DNA of 8,982 nucleotides from Sulfurovum sp. (lineage in GTDB: Bacteria > Campylobacterota > Campylobacteria > Campylobacterales > Sulfurovaceae), in assembly GCA_020719895.1 (NCBI GenBank), contig DYPM01000077.1, forward strand, positions 1 through 8,982, written 5' to 3'. The notes under the pieces were generated by a model that made no database searches, had not been told where the DNA came from, and saw only the letters and a program-made list of their open reading frames with translations. Shown here one piece after another: positions 1-6,494 of this stretch (position 1 is the stretch's first letter; the number at the start of each line of letters is the position of its first letter). The translations under genes and the position numbers were made by a program.

Positions 1-18
1 GTGGATAGGGATTGAAAG
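1..18. CRISPR. Possible terminal CRISPR repeat fragment
   Basis: The window opens with GTGGATAGGGATTGAAAG. A purine-rich stretch ending in GGATTGAAAG or GGATTGAAAC is the usual 3' end of many type I and type III CRISPR repeats. Only one partial copy is present, and it does not recur downstream. It could therefore only be the last repeat of an array lying to the left of the window. Without a second copy and a spacer this is a resemblance, not a demonstrated array. Confidence 0.3.
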
Positions 19-48
19 GTTGGTTATGTAGAATGCTATCGTTCAAGA

Positions 49-54
49 TATAAA
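49..54 (+). promoter_or_regulatory. Candidate -10 element upstream of the operon
   Basis: TATAAA at 49-54 is the best -10-like hexamer in the short leader, preceded by AT-rich sequence. Campylobacterota promoters often have a good -10 box and little conserved -35, and no convincing TTGACA-like box sits at normal spacing here. A transcript from it would begin near base 61, leaving about 70 nt of leader before the ATG at 131. A weak hairpin, TTAGC (91-95) pairing with GCTAA (102-106), lies in that leader. Confidence 0.2.
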
Positions 55-108
55 GAACTGTGATGTCGGGAAAAAACTACTTTTAACCCTTTAGCCATAG
101 AGCTAAGT

Positions 109-243
109 ATGCCAAAAGGTGCACAAAACAATGAAAGTAAAATTGATTCAATCAATACAAGCATTTACGAAAAGGATTCAAAAAGCTATGGAACTCAAAG
201 CAATGACTGTAAAATGTACACTATCAAACAAGGTACGCTATGA
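109..243 (+). other. 44-codon overlapping reading frame at the operon start
   Basis: An ATG at 109 opens a 44-codon frame that ends at TGA 241-243, one frame away from the Hsp70-like gene. Its peptide begins MPKGAQNNESKID and ends with the hydrophobic-alternating MYTIKQGTL. It has five acidic and six lysine residues, like the balanced composition of the downstream protein. The overlapping first 37 residues of the Hsp70-like frame have one acidic residue and nine Lys/Arg. It may be the true N-terminus separated by a +1 frameshift (natural or a sequencing error), a small leader peptide, or chance. No good Shine-Dalgarno precedes ATG 109. Confidence 0.25.
114..119 (+). promoter_or_regulatory. 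Ribosome binding site for the Hsp70-like gene
   Basis: AAAAGG at 114-119 lies 11 nt before ATG 131. The in-frame GTG at 119 overlaps this Shine-Dalgarno-like motif and so is unlikely to be the start, which favours ATG 131. Confidence 0.45.
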
Positions 244-2824
244 ACTATCGAGTCATCAATTAGAATTTGGTTTAGGCAAGCTCTACTTTCCGAAAGATTT
301 CAGTGGTGACATTATGGTTGTTTTAAGTAACAATACACAAGAAAGCATTCCGCTGAAGACTCTTAAAGAAGAGATAGAAAACGAAAATACAGCAAAAGAG
401 ATTCTCAAGCTCTACCCAAAAAGCCTCAGTATTCTAAAGGAGACCATCAAAGATATTGACAACATCAAAGAGTTGGAGTATGGAAAATTTGATTTGGAAA
501 AATTTTATGATATTACCGATTATGAATTGAATAATTTTGCACAGATACCAAGAGCAAGTATTGAAAGTGATGGTCTTTGGATAGATAATGGTATCCGAAA
601 GATTCAACTGCAATTCACTGAAGATATTACATCCTTGATTGGAGAGCAAAATGATACTCAGTCGATCTCTTTAGGTGCTTGCTTTTATGCAAAAAATAAC
701 GATACGTTAGACAAAAAGCAACAATTAGAACTCAAAGGAGAGATTCTTTACGGCAAGTTTTTTATCCTATTGGACACTGACCAGTTCTCTTCTTATTTTG
801 AGGACAAAATAGCACTACATACTTTTTTTGGAGAGATTAAGCTTTCATTTATGATTGATCCCACTATTGAGGCGAACTTATACTTTCCATTTAATATCAA
901 AATAAAAAATCCAGCATGGTCAAATGAACATAGAAAAACTGATTTGATTTCGATAGATTTTGGAACCTCGTCCACATGTATCGCCAAAAATGGAGGAAGA
1001 GATCTCATTTCATTTAATGATCATCCTCAAACCATAGAAGATTATGAAAATATGACTGCAATGATTCTCTACAACTGGAGAGAGATCTACGCACAGTGGC
1101 GTATAGACAATCCTGACATGCCACACTTCAAACGAAGTAAACACAGTGCAGAAGAAACTGACATAAAAGCTGAATACTACAACTATGGCGATACTATCAA
1201 AGCAGAACTCAAAGAAGCACCTGATACTAAAACATTAGATGCAATCATTACCAATCTTAAGGCTTTACCAGGAAAACTTGAAGACAACCAATCAGGAAAA
1301 GAAGAAGTGATTCCTTTTGATAAAGAGGATTTCAAAAGAAAAGTCTATCTTACAGATGGAATAGGGACACAAAACGAGGAGACGCTCAACCCTATCGCTC
1401 TATATGGTTACCTCATAGGAAGGGCGCTAAATTTACAGATATCTAATGCTATTTATACACAGTATGAAATCACTGTACCAGTCAATTTCAATAAGTACAA
1501 ACGAGAAAAAATTCGCACATCGTTAGAATTTGGTCTTAAAAGATCACTTCCTAAAGGACTTCAAGATGAACTCAAAGTCTCTATTGGATATGAGGAGTCG
1601 ATTGCACTCTTGGGTGCTGCAAAAAAACTCAAACATCTCAAAATCCCAGAAGAAAAAAAAGCAACCCTTTTTGCTGTATTCGATTTTGGTGGTGGCACGG
1701 TTGACTTTGCGTTTGGACTCTATCGAAAAGCTTCAGATGATTCAAAGATTGCACTTTATGAAAACGAATATGAGACTTGCAATGAGGTAATTGAGATCTT
1801 CAAAACCGATGGCGAGATGATTGGAGGCGAAGTACTCATAGACGCACTCTCATACAAAATCTATCAAGACAACAAAGAGATCATGAAAAAAGAACAAATT
1901 TCGATCGCTATCCCAAATGGCGAAAAAGAGATCGAAAACCATCCCAAAAACCTTATGGGCAAAAGACATATAGACATAGTCAATCTCAAAAGTATCAGCG
2001 AGAAATTCTCAAGACCCTTTTTCATCCATGGCGAATTTGATAAAGACAAGAATCCTAAAGTTGAACTCTTTTCGATTGAGGATAGCGACAAGGGAATAGA
2101 GATTGAAATGGAGAAGCTCAATCAAGAAGAAGCAGACGAGTTTCTCAAGGAAAAAATCTCAAAAATTATCCAAAACTTTTATCTTATTTTGATGCGTACA
2201 TTTGCAGACTATCAAGAGAGGATTGAACTCTTTGGATACGATGTGTTTGATATCAAGAATGTCAAAATCATCCAAGCTGGCAATAGCTGTAAGGCCAAAT
2301 GGGTCAAAAGTGCGTTCGATGAGTTTTTCGAGGATCGTCAGAGAATCATTTTTTTAGACGACAAAAAACGTAACATTACTCCTAAAAACGCCGTAGCAAA
2401 AGGTGCATTGATGCTGCAAGAGATCAAAGTTTACAATCACTCCAAATCAGAACAGCATCATGCTATGCCACTCGATAGATACCTTTGGGATATCAACGAT
2501 GTGGACGAAAACGGAGAAGAGGCAAAGCCTATTCTTGTCAAAGGAGACAACTTCAAGTCAGGCTGGAAGATACTAACAATAAGAACAAACAACACCTTTA
2601 GGGTCTATTACTCTCAAGCCGCCTCGGTTATGAGTGAAGATAATCTCATGCAGCACACCATCACAATACCCGATGAGTTAATTGATGAAATAAAATACAC
2701 AGTGTGTATCAGATCTTATGATGGTGCTTTGGTGGAGTGTGCACTCTCAAACAGAAAAATGGAATCAATAGATGAGAGCAAAAAAATAATCATTGATTTA
2801 AATTCAGGGGCGGTCACAAAATGA
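131..2824 (+). CDS. Divergent Hsp70-family (actin-fold) ATPase with long N-terminal extension
   Basis: An 897-residue protein carrying the Hsp70/actin nucleotide-binding signatures. Phosphate-1 is IDFGTSST (275-282), the ITVPVNFN strand is 447-454, the EES segment (488-490) corresponds to EPTAAA of DnaK, phosphate-2 is DFGGGTVD (518-525), and an adenosine-motif-like AGNSCKA starts near 716. ATP binding and hydrolysis are therefore likely. It differs from DnaK (about 640 residues). About 265 residues precede the ATPase, with alternating hydrophobic positions that look beta-rich. The last 150 residues (750-897) do not look like the DnaK substrate-binding domain and lack the EEVD or charged-tail features. 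No signal peptide or membrane segment is visible, so it is probably cytosolic. ATG 131 was chosen over GTG 119 because the latter overlaps the AAAAGG motif, but the first 37 residues may be out of frame (see 109-243). The end overlaps the next gene by ATGA, and that gene's GrpE-like tail suggests a matched chaperone pair. Family assignment is firm; client and role are unknown. Confidence 0.85.
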   Translation: MKVKLIQSIQAFTKRIQKAMELKAMTVKCTLSNKVRYELSSHQLEFGLGKLYFPKDFSGDIMVVLSNNTQESIPLKTLKEEIENENTAKEILKLYPKSLSILKETIKDIDNIKELEYGKFDLEKFYDITDYELNNFAQIPRASIESDGLWIDNGIRKIQLQFTEDITSLIGEQNDTQSISLGACFYAKNNDTLDKKQQLELKGEILYGKFFILLDTDQFSSYFEDKIALHTFFGEIKLSFMIDPTIEANLYFPFNIKIKNPAWSNEHRKTDLISIDFGTSSTCIAKNGGRDLISFNDHPQTIEDYENMTAMILYNWREIYAQWRIDNPDMPHFKRSKHSAEETDIKAEYYNYGDTIKAELKEAPDTKTLDAIITNLKALPGKLEDNQSGKEEVIPFDKEDFKRKVYLTDGIGTQNEETLNPIALYGYLIGRALNLQISNAIYTQYEITVPVNFNKYKREKIRTSLEFGLKRSLPKGLQDELKVSIGYEESIALLGAAKKLKHLKIPEEKKATLFAVFDFGGGTVDFAFGLYRKASDDSKIALYENEYETCNEVIEIFKTDGEMIGGEVLIDALSYKIYQDNKEIMKKEQISIAIPNGEKEIENHPKNLMGKRHIDIVNLKSISEKFSRPFFIHGEFDKDKNPKVELFSIEDSDKGIEIEMEKLNQEEADEFLKEKISKIIQNFYLILMRTFADYQERIELFGYDVFDIKNVKIIQAGNSCKAKWVKSAFDEFFEDRQRIIFLDDKKRNITPKNAVAKGALMLQEIKVYNHSKSEQHHAMPLDRYLWDINDVDENGEEAKPILVKGDNFKSGWKILTIRTNNTFRVYYSQAASVMSEDNLMQHTITIPDELIDEIKYTVCIRSYDGALVECALSNRKMESIDESKKIIIDLNSGAVTK

Positions 2825-3693
2825 GTGATTTAAAAAAATATGTTTTGGATTTAGTGGAGAAAATTTTTGATATGATAGAAGGAGAAGAGATGAGCAAGAA
2901 AGAGATAAAAAACAGCCTAAAAGAGATCAAAGAGATTTTACAAGAACTCAAATCACAAGAGCAAGAACACCAATCTATTACTACTCAAATGTTTGAGCTT
3001 TTGCAAAATAAATATACTGAAGCAATTCAAGAGACTGAGATGTCTAAAAGCAAATTACAGGAATCAAAACATCATATCTATACATTGGAAAGTGACAAAA
3101 AATCACTCGAGGCTTCTTTGTTTGAAGAGAAAAAACGTATTGAAGACCATGAATATAGATGCCTACAAAAAGAGGATGAGATAGATAGTATACGGAAAAA
3201 GCTTGAGAGTATATCATTAGAAATGAAAGACAAAGAGCGGACGATTCAAGCCCTTGAGTCCTACAAAGAGACTTTTGCTTCAGGCAAGACGATGCGTTTG
3301 CTTGAGGCACTCCTGTGCAACAAGACACTTGAAGCCTATCGACGACACTACAACATCACAGACAAATCTACACAGTCTATTCTTCATCTTACGAAACAGC
3401 TTCTTGATGCCAAAACCATTATCAACAACTACTATAAGCACCTTTCGGAATATAAAAAAGAGTACCAAGAGGCCATGAGTAGAGAGGAGATTGACTTTTA
3501 TGGGCAGATCAATGCATACTTTGGAGAAACAATAATTCATATTCCAGAAAATGGAAAAATCAATAGTGAATTCACCAAAGCAGAGCATAGAGGCATCAAC
3601 GGCGAAACAAGCGGTACGATAGATGATGGCATTGTACTTATTCCTTCTGACGCAGTGGGAAATGAGAAGATTAAAGTAAAACTAAAATCTTAG
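2821..3693 (+). CDS. Coiled-coil protein with GrpE-like C-terminal domain
   Basis: A 290-residue acidic/basic protein. Residues about 25-165 are almost uninterrupted heptad-like coiled coil, residues about 166-230 look helical, and the end looks like a small beta domain. From about residue 250 the pattern is F-x-x-A-E-H (His256), then G-T-I-D-D-G, then I-V-L-I-P, then I-K-V-K-L. This follows the order of the GrpE beta domain (DPxxHxA, GxIxxxxxxGY, RxAxVxV). GrpE is the nucleotide-exchange factor of DnaK and also has a long helix before its beta domain, so I infer an exchange factor or tether for the adjacent Hsp70-like ATPase. It is longer than typical GrpE (about 200 residues), and the similarity was read by eye. 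The gene starts inside the stop of the previous one (ATGA), with AGGGG at 2806-2810. An in-frame ATG at 2890 has a better Shine-Dalgarno. Alternatively it is just a coiled-coil scaffold with an unrelated beta tail. Confidence 0.75.
   Translation: MSDLKKYVLDLVEKIFDMIEGEEMSKKEIKNSLKEIKEILQELKSQEQEHQSITTQMFELLQNKYTEAIQETEMSKSKLQESKHHIYTLESDKKSLEASLFEEKKRIEDHEYRCLQKEDEIDSIRKKLESISLEMKDKERTIQALESYKETFASGKTMRLLEALLCNKTLEAYRRHYNITDKSTQSILHLTKQLLDAKTIINNYYKHLSEYKKEYQEAMSREEIDFYGQINAYFGETIIHIPENGKINSEFTKAEHRGINGETSGTIDDGIVLIPSDAVGNEKIKVKLKS
2878..2884 (+). promoter_or_regulatory. Strong internal ribosome binding site, alternative start at 2890
   Basis: GAAGGAG at 2878-2884 lies 5 nt before an in-frame ATG at 2890 (residue 24, MSKKEIKNS). 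This matches the anti-Shine-Dalgarno better than the AGGGG in front of ATG 2821. It may give a shorter product that begins at the coiled coil, or be the only true start. The ATGA overlap still favours 2821. Confidence 0.35.
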
Positions 3694-3695
3694 TC

Positions 3696-4298
3696 ATGTC
3701 AAATCAAGAACAACTCTATCTTTACAAAATAGTAGAAAGCACCAAGGCGATAGGAAGAGGCAATCGTTTTGCCATCTGGGTTCAAGGGTGCGATAAATGT
3801 TGCATCAACTGTATCGTGCCTGACTCTTGGAGTACCACAAGTGGAGGATATTATACTACTGTTGATGCGTTGGCATCAAAAATTGCTACTAACTTGGCTA
3901 TAGAGGGCGTGACCATCAGTGGGGGAGAGCCTTTTTTGCAAAGTGAAGCACTTTTTGCATTGATCCATAAGATCCAATCTCATGATAGACGACTGAGTGT
4001 TATTGTCTATACTGGATATCTCTATGAGGAGTTGAGGCAAAATACAAACCATCAAAAACTTCTTAGCGTGATAGATCTTTTGATTGATGGCGAATATATC
4101 GATGTGTACAATAATGATACACCTTTGGTGGGATCATCCAACCAAACTGTAAATATTTTGACTGATATTGGTTATGAATTAGCTCTTGAGATGCAAAAAA
4201 AGCACGCAAGAGAGATTGAAATTTTAATAGAAAATCAGCATGAGGTTTTTATGATAGGGATACCACCAAAAACATTAAATCAAATTTTTAAGGAGTAG
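3696..4298 (+). CDS. Radical SAM protein of the NrdG / glycyl-radical-activase type
   Basis: A 200-residue protein with the radical SAM cluster motif CxxxCxxC as Cys32, Cys36 and Cys39, plus an extra Cys35. It also has the SAM-binding GGEP motif at 76-79. Further blocks follow anaerobic ribonucleotide reductase activase NrdG in order: VYTGYLYEEL (104-113), LLIDGEY (128-134) and GSSNQTV (146-152). About 45 residues follow the last block, longer than in E. coli NrdG. The family reductively cleaves S-adenosylmethionine to a 5'-deoxyadenosyl radical, classically to make a glycyl radical on a partner enzyme. No NrdD-like partner or RVxGY motif is encoded in the window, so the substrate here is unknown and may be a neighbouring protein. 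The gene starts 2 bp after the previous stop with no Shine-Dalgarno, implying translational coupling. It could still be a housekeeping NrdG, but the operon context argues against that. Oxygen sensitivity is expected from the family. Confidence 0.88.
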   Translation: MSNQEQLYLYKIVESTKAIGRGNRFAIWVQGCDKCCINCIVPDSWSTTSGGYYTTVDALASKIATNLAIEGVTISGGEPFLQSEALFALIHKIQSHDRRLSVIVYTGYLYEELRQNTNHQKLLSVIDLLIDGEYIDVYNNDTPLVGSSNQTVNILTDIGYELALEMQKKHAREIEILIENQHEVFMIGIPPKTLNQIFKE

Positions 4299-4321
4299 GA
4301 GTCAAAATGACTCCTTTTTTT
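4297..4321 (+). terminator. Terminator-like hairpin between genes 3 and 4
   Basis: AGGAGTCA (4297-4304) and TGACTCCT (4308-4315) form a perfect 8-bp stem with a 3-nt AAA loop, directly followed by six T (4316-4321). This is the form of an intrinsic terminator. It overlaps the stop codon of the radical SAM gene (4296-4298), the AGGAG motif at 4297-4301 and ATG 4307. An overlapping alternative left arm, AAGGAGT (4290-4296), can also pair with ACTCCTT (4310-4316). A ribosome finishing gene 3 would mask the left arm, so the hairpin may act as a translation-sensitive attenuator that lowers expression of the last three genes, or as a start-site lock. Confidence 0.55.
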
Positions 4322-5845
4322 GCCAAAGGCAAAGCATTAGTACAAAATTTATTAGCAGGAGAAGCAATGAGCGGTAAAAAAAGTTGGGAAGTTGCGAATG
4401 TGTTGAGTCAAGCCGAATCCATCAGAGGTGAGATTTTTAGCTCCTATAAAGAAACTATCCTCAAAGGAATAGAGCAGATAGACAAGCATAATGAAACCAT
4501 TATGGAGACACAAAGCAAAATACAAAATTACGAACTTAAACAAGATCCAATCATACAAAAAGAGTTACCCAAGCCACTTGAGCATATCAAAGAGCAACTT
4601 CGATCTCTGCAAGAACAATCAAAAAGAAAAACCCCACATCAAGCCCATATATTCACAAAAAGATTAAACGATATAGACGCATCCATTACACAATTGAATA
4701 TGAGATCAAATATTCTAAGAGAAAAACTAAAACAAAACAGTTCTCACTATAAAGATGCAGAATACAATCAAGCAAATCAAATTAAAAATGAAATTGAAAC
4801 ATTAAAGCATTACTACAGAACACTCAAAAGCGACATAGATGTAGCAAAAAATAACACGAGAGAAATCTACGAGTGGAGCATTTCAAGCACAAAAGACTTG
4901 AGTGCCATTGAAAAAAACCTTACGGATCTTAAACAAAAAGCACAACAAATAAAAATGATAAGAACAAAAGCCAATGAGCTAAAAAGCGATATTGCACATA
5001 GTGCTGAAGATATAGACAAAAGTAAAGCCATGAAGTTTTCTCAACAAGCTTTTGAAGAGATTACAAAAAAGGCTGAAAGTTTTCAAACCCTAAGTAATGA
5101 AGAGGCGATCTCGCAACATAGTACGCTTTCTTCACAGATTGAAACACTCAAAATAGACTACACTCAAGAATATCATGAGTGGCTTAGTCGAAAAACATAC
5201 ACCAAAACACTCCTCGATGAGCTATCGGAAAAAGGCTCTATGCACGAACTTATACGTATAGAGGATCAAGTAGAGAGGAGAGATGTACGCATCTCCAAAT
5301 TAGCCTATATTGACCACTACCAAAAAAGTAATAGACAAGAGGAGTTTGAGAGGTCTATCCAAGAAGCCCGACGGCTATTTGAACAAGAAGTATTTGAGTC
5401 TTGTAATCAACAACTCGACAAGATTCAAGCATTCCTTCAGGTTTCAAGTAATGATGCTGATGATTTAAGAGAAAATATTGAAGCCAGTACTCAACTAACG
5501 CTGAAGATTCGTGAAATTATGCTAAGCGATGCGATCAACTTCAAAAAAGCCCATATAGAATTAATAGACAACAATCCACTCAATGGCTTTAGACTTGAGT
5601 GTAAAAATGGTGATACTATCAATTTTGAAAAAATAAAAATTGACAAAGAGCATATTGACATTCAAATTGATCATATCGAAAACACAGCAGGTGGATGCGG
5701 TGTGCGATGGAAAGATATGCAACGGGTATTCAATGAGAATGGAATACCCTTAACAGATGTCAGAAAAAACAACACCTCCGTAATTTATAAAGATCTAAGG
5801 GGTGCTAAAACAAACCCAAAAGAGCAAGCAAAGGAAACAAAATGA
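4307..5845 (+). CDS. Long coiled-coil protein with small Cys-containing C-terminal domain
   Basis: I do not recognise this family. The longest form is 512 residues. Residues about 30-400 are almost entirely helical, with several coiled-coil stretches rich in Lys, Glu and Gln. Residues about 404-495 change character: a beta-looking segment around GFRLECKNGD (Cys432), DIQIDHIE, then GGCGVRW (462-468, Cys464) and a predicted helix, followed by a charged, probably disordered tail. No membrane segment or signal peptide is seen. Start choice is open. ATG 4307 has AGGAG at 5-nt spacing but lies inside the hairpin at 4297-4321. In-frame ATG 4367 (MSGKKSWEV, 492 residues) has an equally good AGGAG at 4357-4361 and is free of it. 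The end overlaps the next gene by ATGA. It may be a scaffold or adaptor for the AAA+ and Hsp70 ATPases. The small Gly/Cys domain is a possible target of the radical SAM enzyme. Both roles are inferences. Confidence 0.8.
   Translation: MTPFFAKGKALVQNLLAGEAMSGKKSWEVANVLSQAESIRGEIFSSYKETILKGIEQIDKHNETIMETQSKIQNYELKQDPIIQKELPKPLEHIKEQLRSLQEQSKRKTPHQAHIFTKRLNDIDASITQLNMRSNILREKLKQNSSHYKDAEYNQANQIKNEIETLKHYYRTLKSDIDVAKNNTREIYEWSISSTKDLSAIEKNLTDLKQKAQQIKMIRTKANELKSDIAHSAEDIDKSKAMKFSQQAFEEITKKAESFQTLSNEEAISQHSTLSSQIETLKIDYTQEYHEWLSRKTYTKTLLDELSEKGSMHELIRIEDQVERRDVRISKLAYIDHYQKSNRQEEFERSIQEARRLFEQEVFESCNQQLDKIQAFLQVSSNDADDLRENIEASTQLTLKIREIMLSDAINFKKAHIELIDNNPLNGFRLECKNGDTINFEKIKIDKEHIDIQIDHIENTAGGCGVRWKDMQRVFNENGIPLTDVRKNNTSVIYKDLRGAKTNPKEQAKETK
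4357..4361 (+). promoter_or_regulatory. Ribosome binding site for alternative start at 4367
   Basis: AGGAG at 4357-4361 stands 5 nt before the in-frame ATG 4367. Because it lies beyond the hairpin and T-run at 4297-4321, initiation here stays accessible and needs no opening of that structure. It makes 4367 a serious rival to 4307 as the real start. Confidence 0.45.
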
Positions 5846-6492
5846 ATATCGAAAAACTCAAAATTATGCTCTCAATGAACCCAAAAGAGTTTCAAAATAT
5901 CATCCTCCAAGAAAATCAAGAGCTGTTTGAGTATTTGAGTTTTTTCAGAAAGGAAGATGAGATTAAAAATGTGATCAGTATCATCCAAGATGACGAAATA
6001 AATGAGGAGTCAGAAAAAAATATTTTGATTAATTTACTTTCAATAGAGCCATTCTCCTCTCCTATTGTTGAGAAATTTATCGAAACTAAATTTTTAAACG
6101 AAAAAGATTTCATCAAAAAGGTTGATTTGGTTCGTTTAACTACTTATCATCTTGTTGACTCACTTGAAGAACTCAAAAGAAAGATCAGAAACGATAAAAC
6201 AACCCATGATAAAGACGAAACATCAAAAAAGCTTGAAGCGATAATAAAAGAGATAAAAAAACATGAAAAAAAACTCGAAGAATCTGAGAATCTTAAAAAC
6301 TCAAATCATCAACTCAAAGAGCTAAAAAATAAGATCAACAAGATAGAAAAAGAGTTAAACACTAAATCGCTTCAAGAATTAGAAAAGAAAATGAATGACT
6401 ACATCAAGCTTAAGGAAGAGATGCAAAACATCATGCAAGAGATAGAAATGAGTAAAAAAATTTTTACAACCCTTCCCAAGGATGAGGCATAA
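5842..6492 (+). CDS. Small coiled-coil protein of unknown function
   Basis: I do not recognise this 216-residue protein. Residues 1-100 look like short amphipathic helices (for example LFEYLSFFRKEDEIKNVISI) that could form a compact helical bundle. Residues about 105-207 form a highly charged coiled coil rich in Lys and Glu. No catalytic motif, membrane segment or signal peptide is visible. The start codon lies in the stop of the previous gene (ATGA overlap) and is preceded by AAAGGA at 5830-5835 with a 6-nt gap, so the start is well supported and production is probably coupled to the longer coiled-coil protein. The next gene, the AAA+ ATPase, begins 2 bp after its stop. An adaptor linking the long coiled-coil protein to the AAA+ machine would fit this position, but that is inference from gene order only. 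Confidence 0.78.
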   Translation: MNIEKLKIMLSMNPKEFQNIILQENQELFEYLSFFRKEDEIKNVISIIQDDEINEESEKNILINLLSIEPFSSPIVEKFIETKFLNEKDFIKKVDLVRLTTYHLVDSLEELKRKIRNDKTTHDKDETSKKLEAIIKEIKKHEKKLEESENLKNSNHQLKELKNKINKIEKELNTKSLQELEKKMNDYIKLKEEMQNIMQEIEMSKKIFTTLPKDEA

Positions 6493-6494
6493 CA

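Noticed and set aside
91..106. Riboswitch or regulatory leader hairpin before the first gene
   Set aside because: Only a 5-bp TTAGC/GCTAA stem with a 6-nt loop is seen, too weak to support a regulatory element.
236..243. RF2-like programmed +1 frameshift (CTATGA)
   Set aside because: The known prfB site is CTTTGAC with an upstream Shine-Dalgarno-like stimulator. Here CTA would slip to TAT with poor re-pairing and no stimulator, so a programmed event is unlikely even if the frame change is real.
1653..1660. Run of eight A as a slippage site in the Hsp70-like gene
   Set aside because: A-runs of this size are common in such AT-rich genes, and the frame is intact with phosphate-2 directly after it.
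1530..1790. Open frame of 86 codons on the plus strand inside the Hsp70-like gene
   Set aside because: It overlaps the ITVP to phosphate-2 region, which is clearly coding in the other frame; its product is low-complexity.
3280..3588. Open frame of 102 codons on the minus strand
   Set aside because: Antisense to the coiled-coil/GrpE-like gene, with a Phe/Val/Cys-rich shadow composition and no family signature.
3696..4298. Prokaryotic viperin or another antiviral radical SAM enzyme
   Set aside because: The short length and the TGY, DGEY and GSSNQ blocks follow NrdG-type activases, and viperin-type features are not seen.
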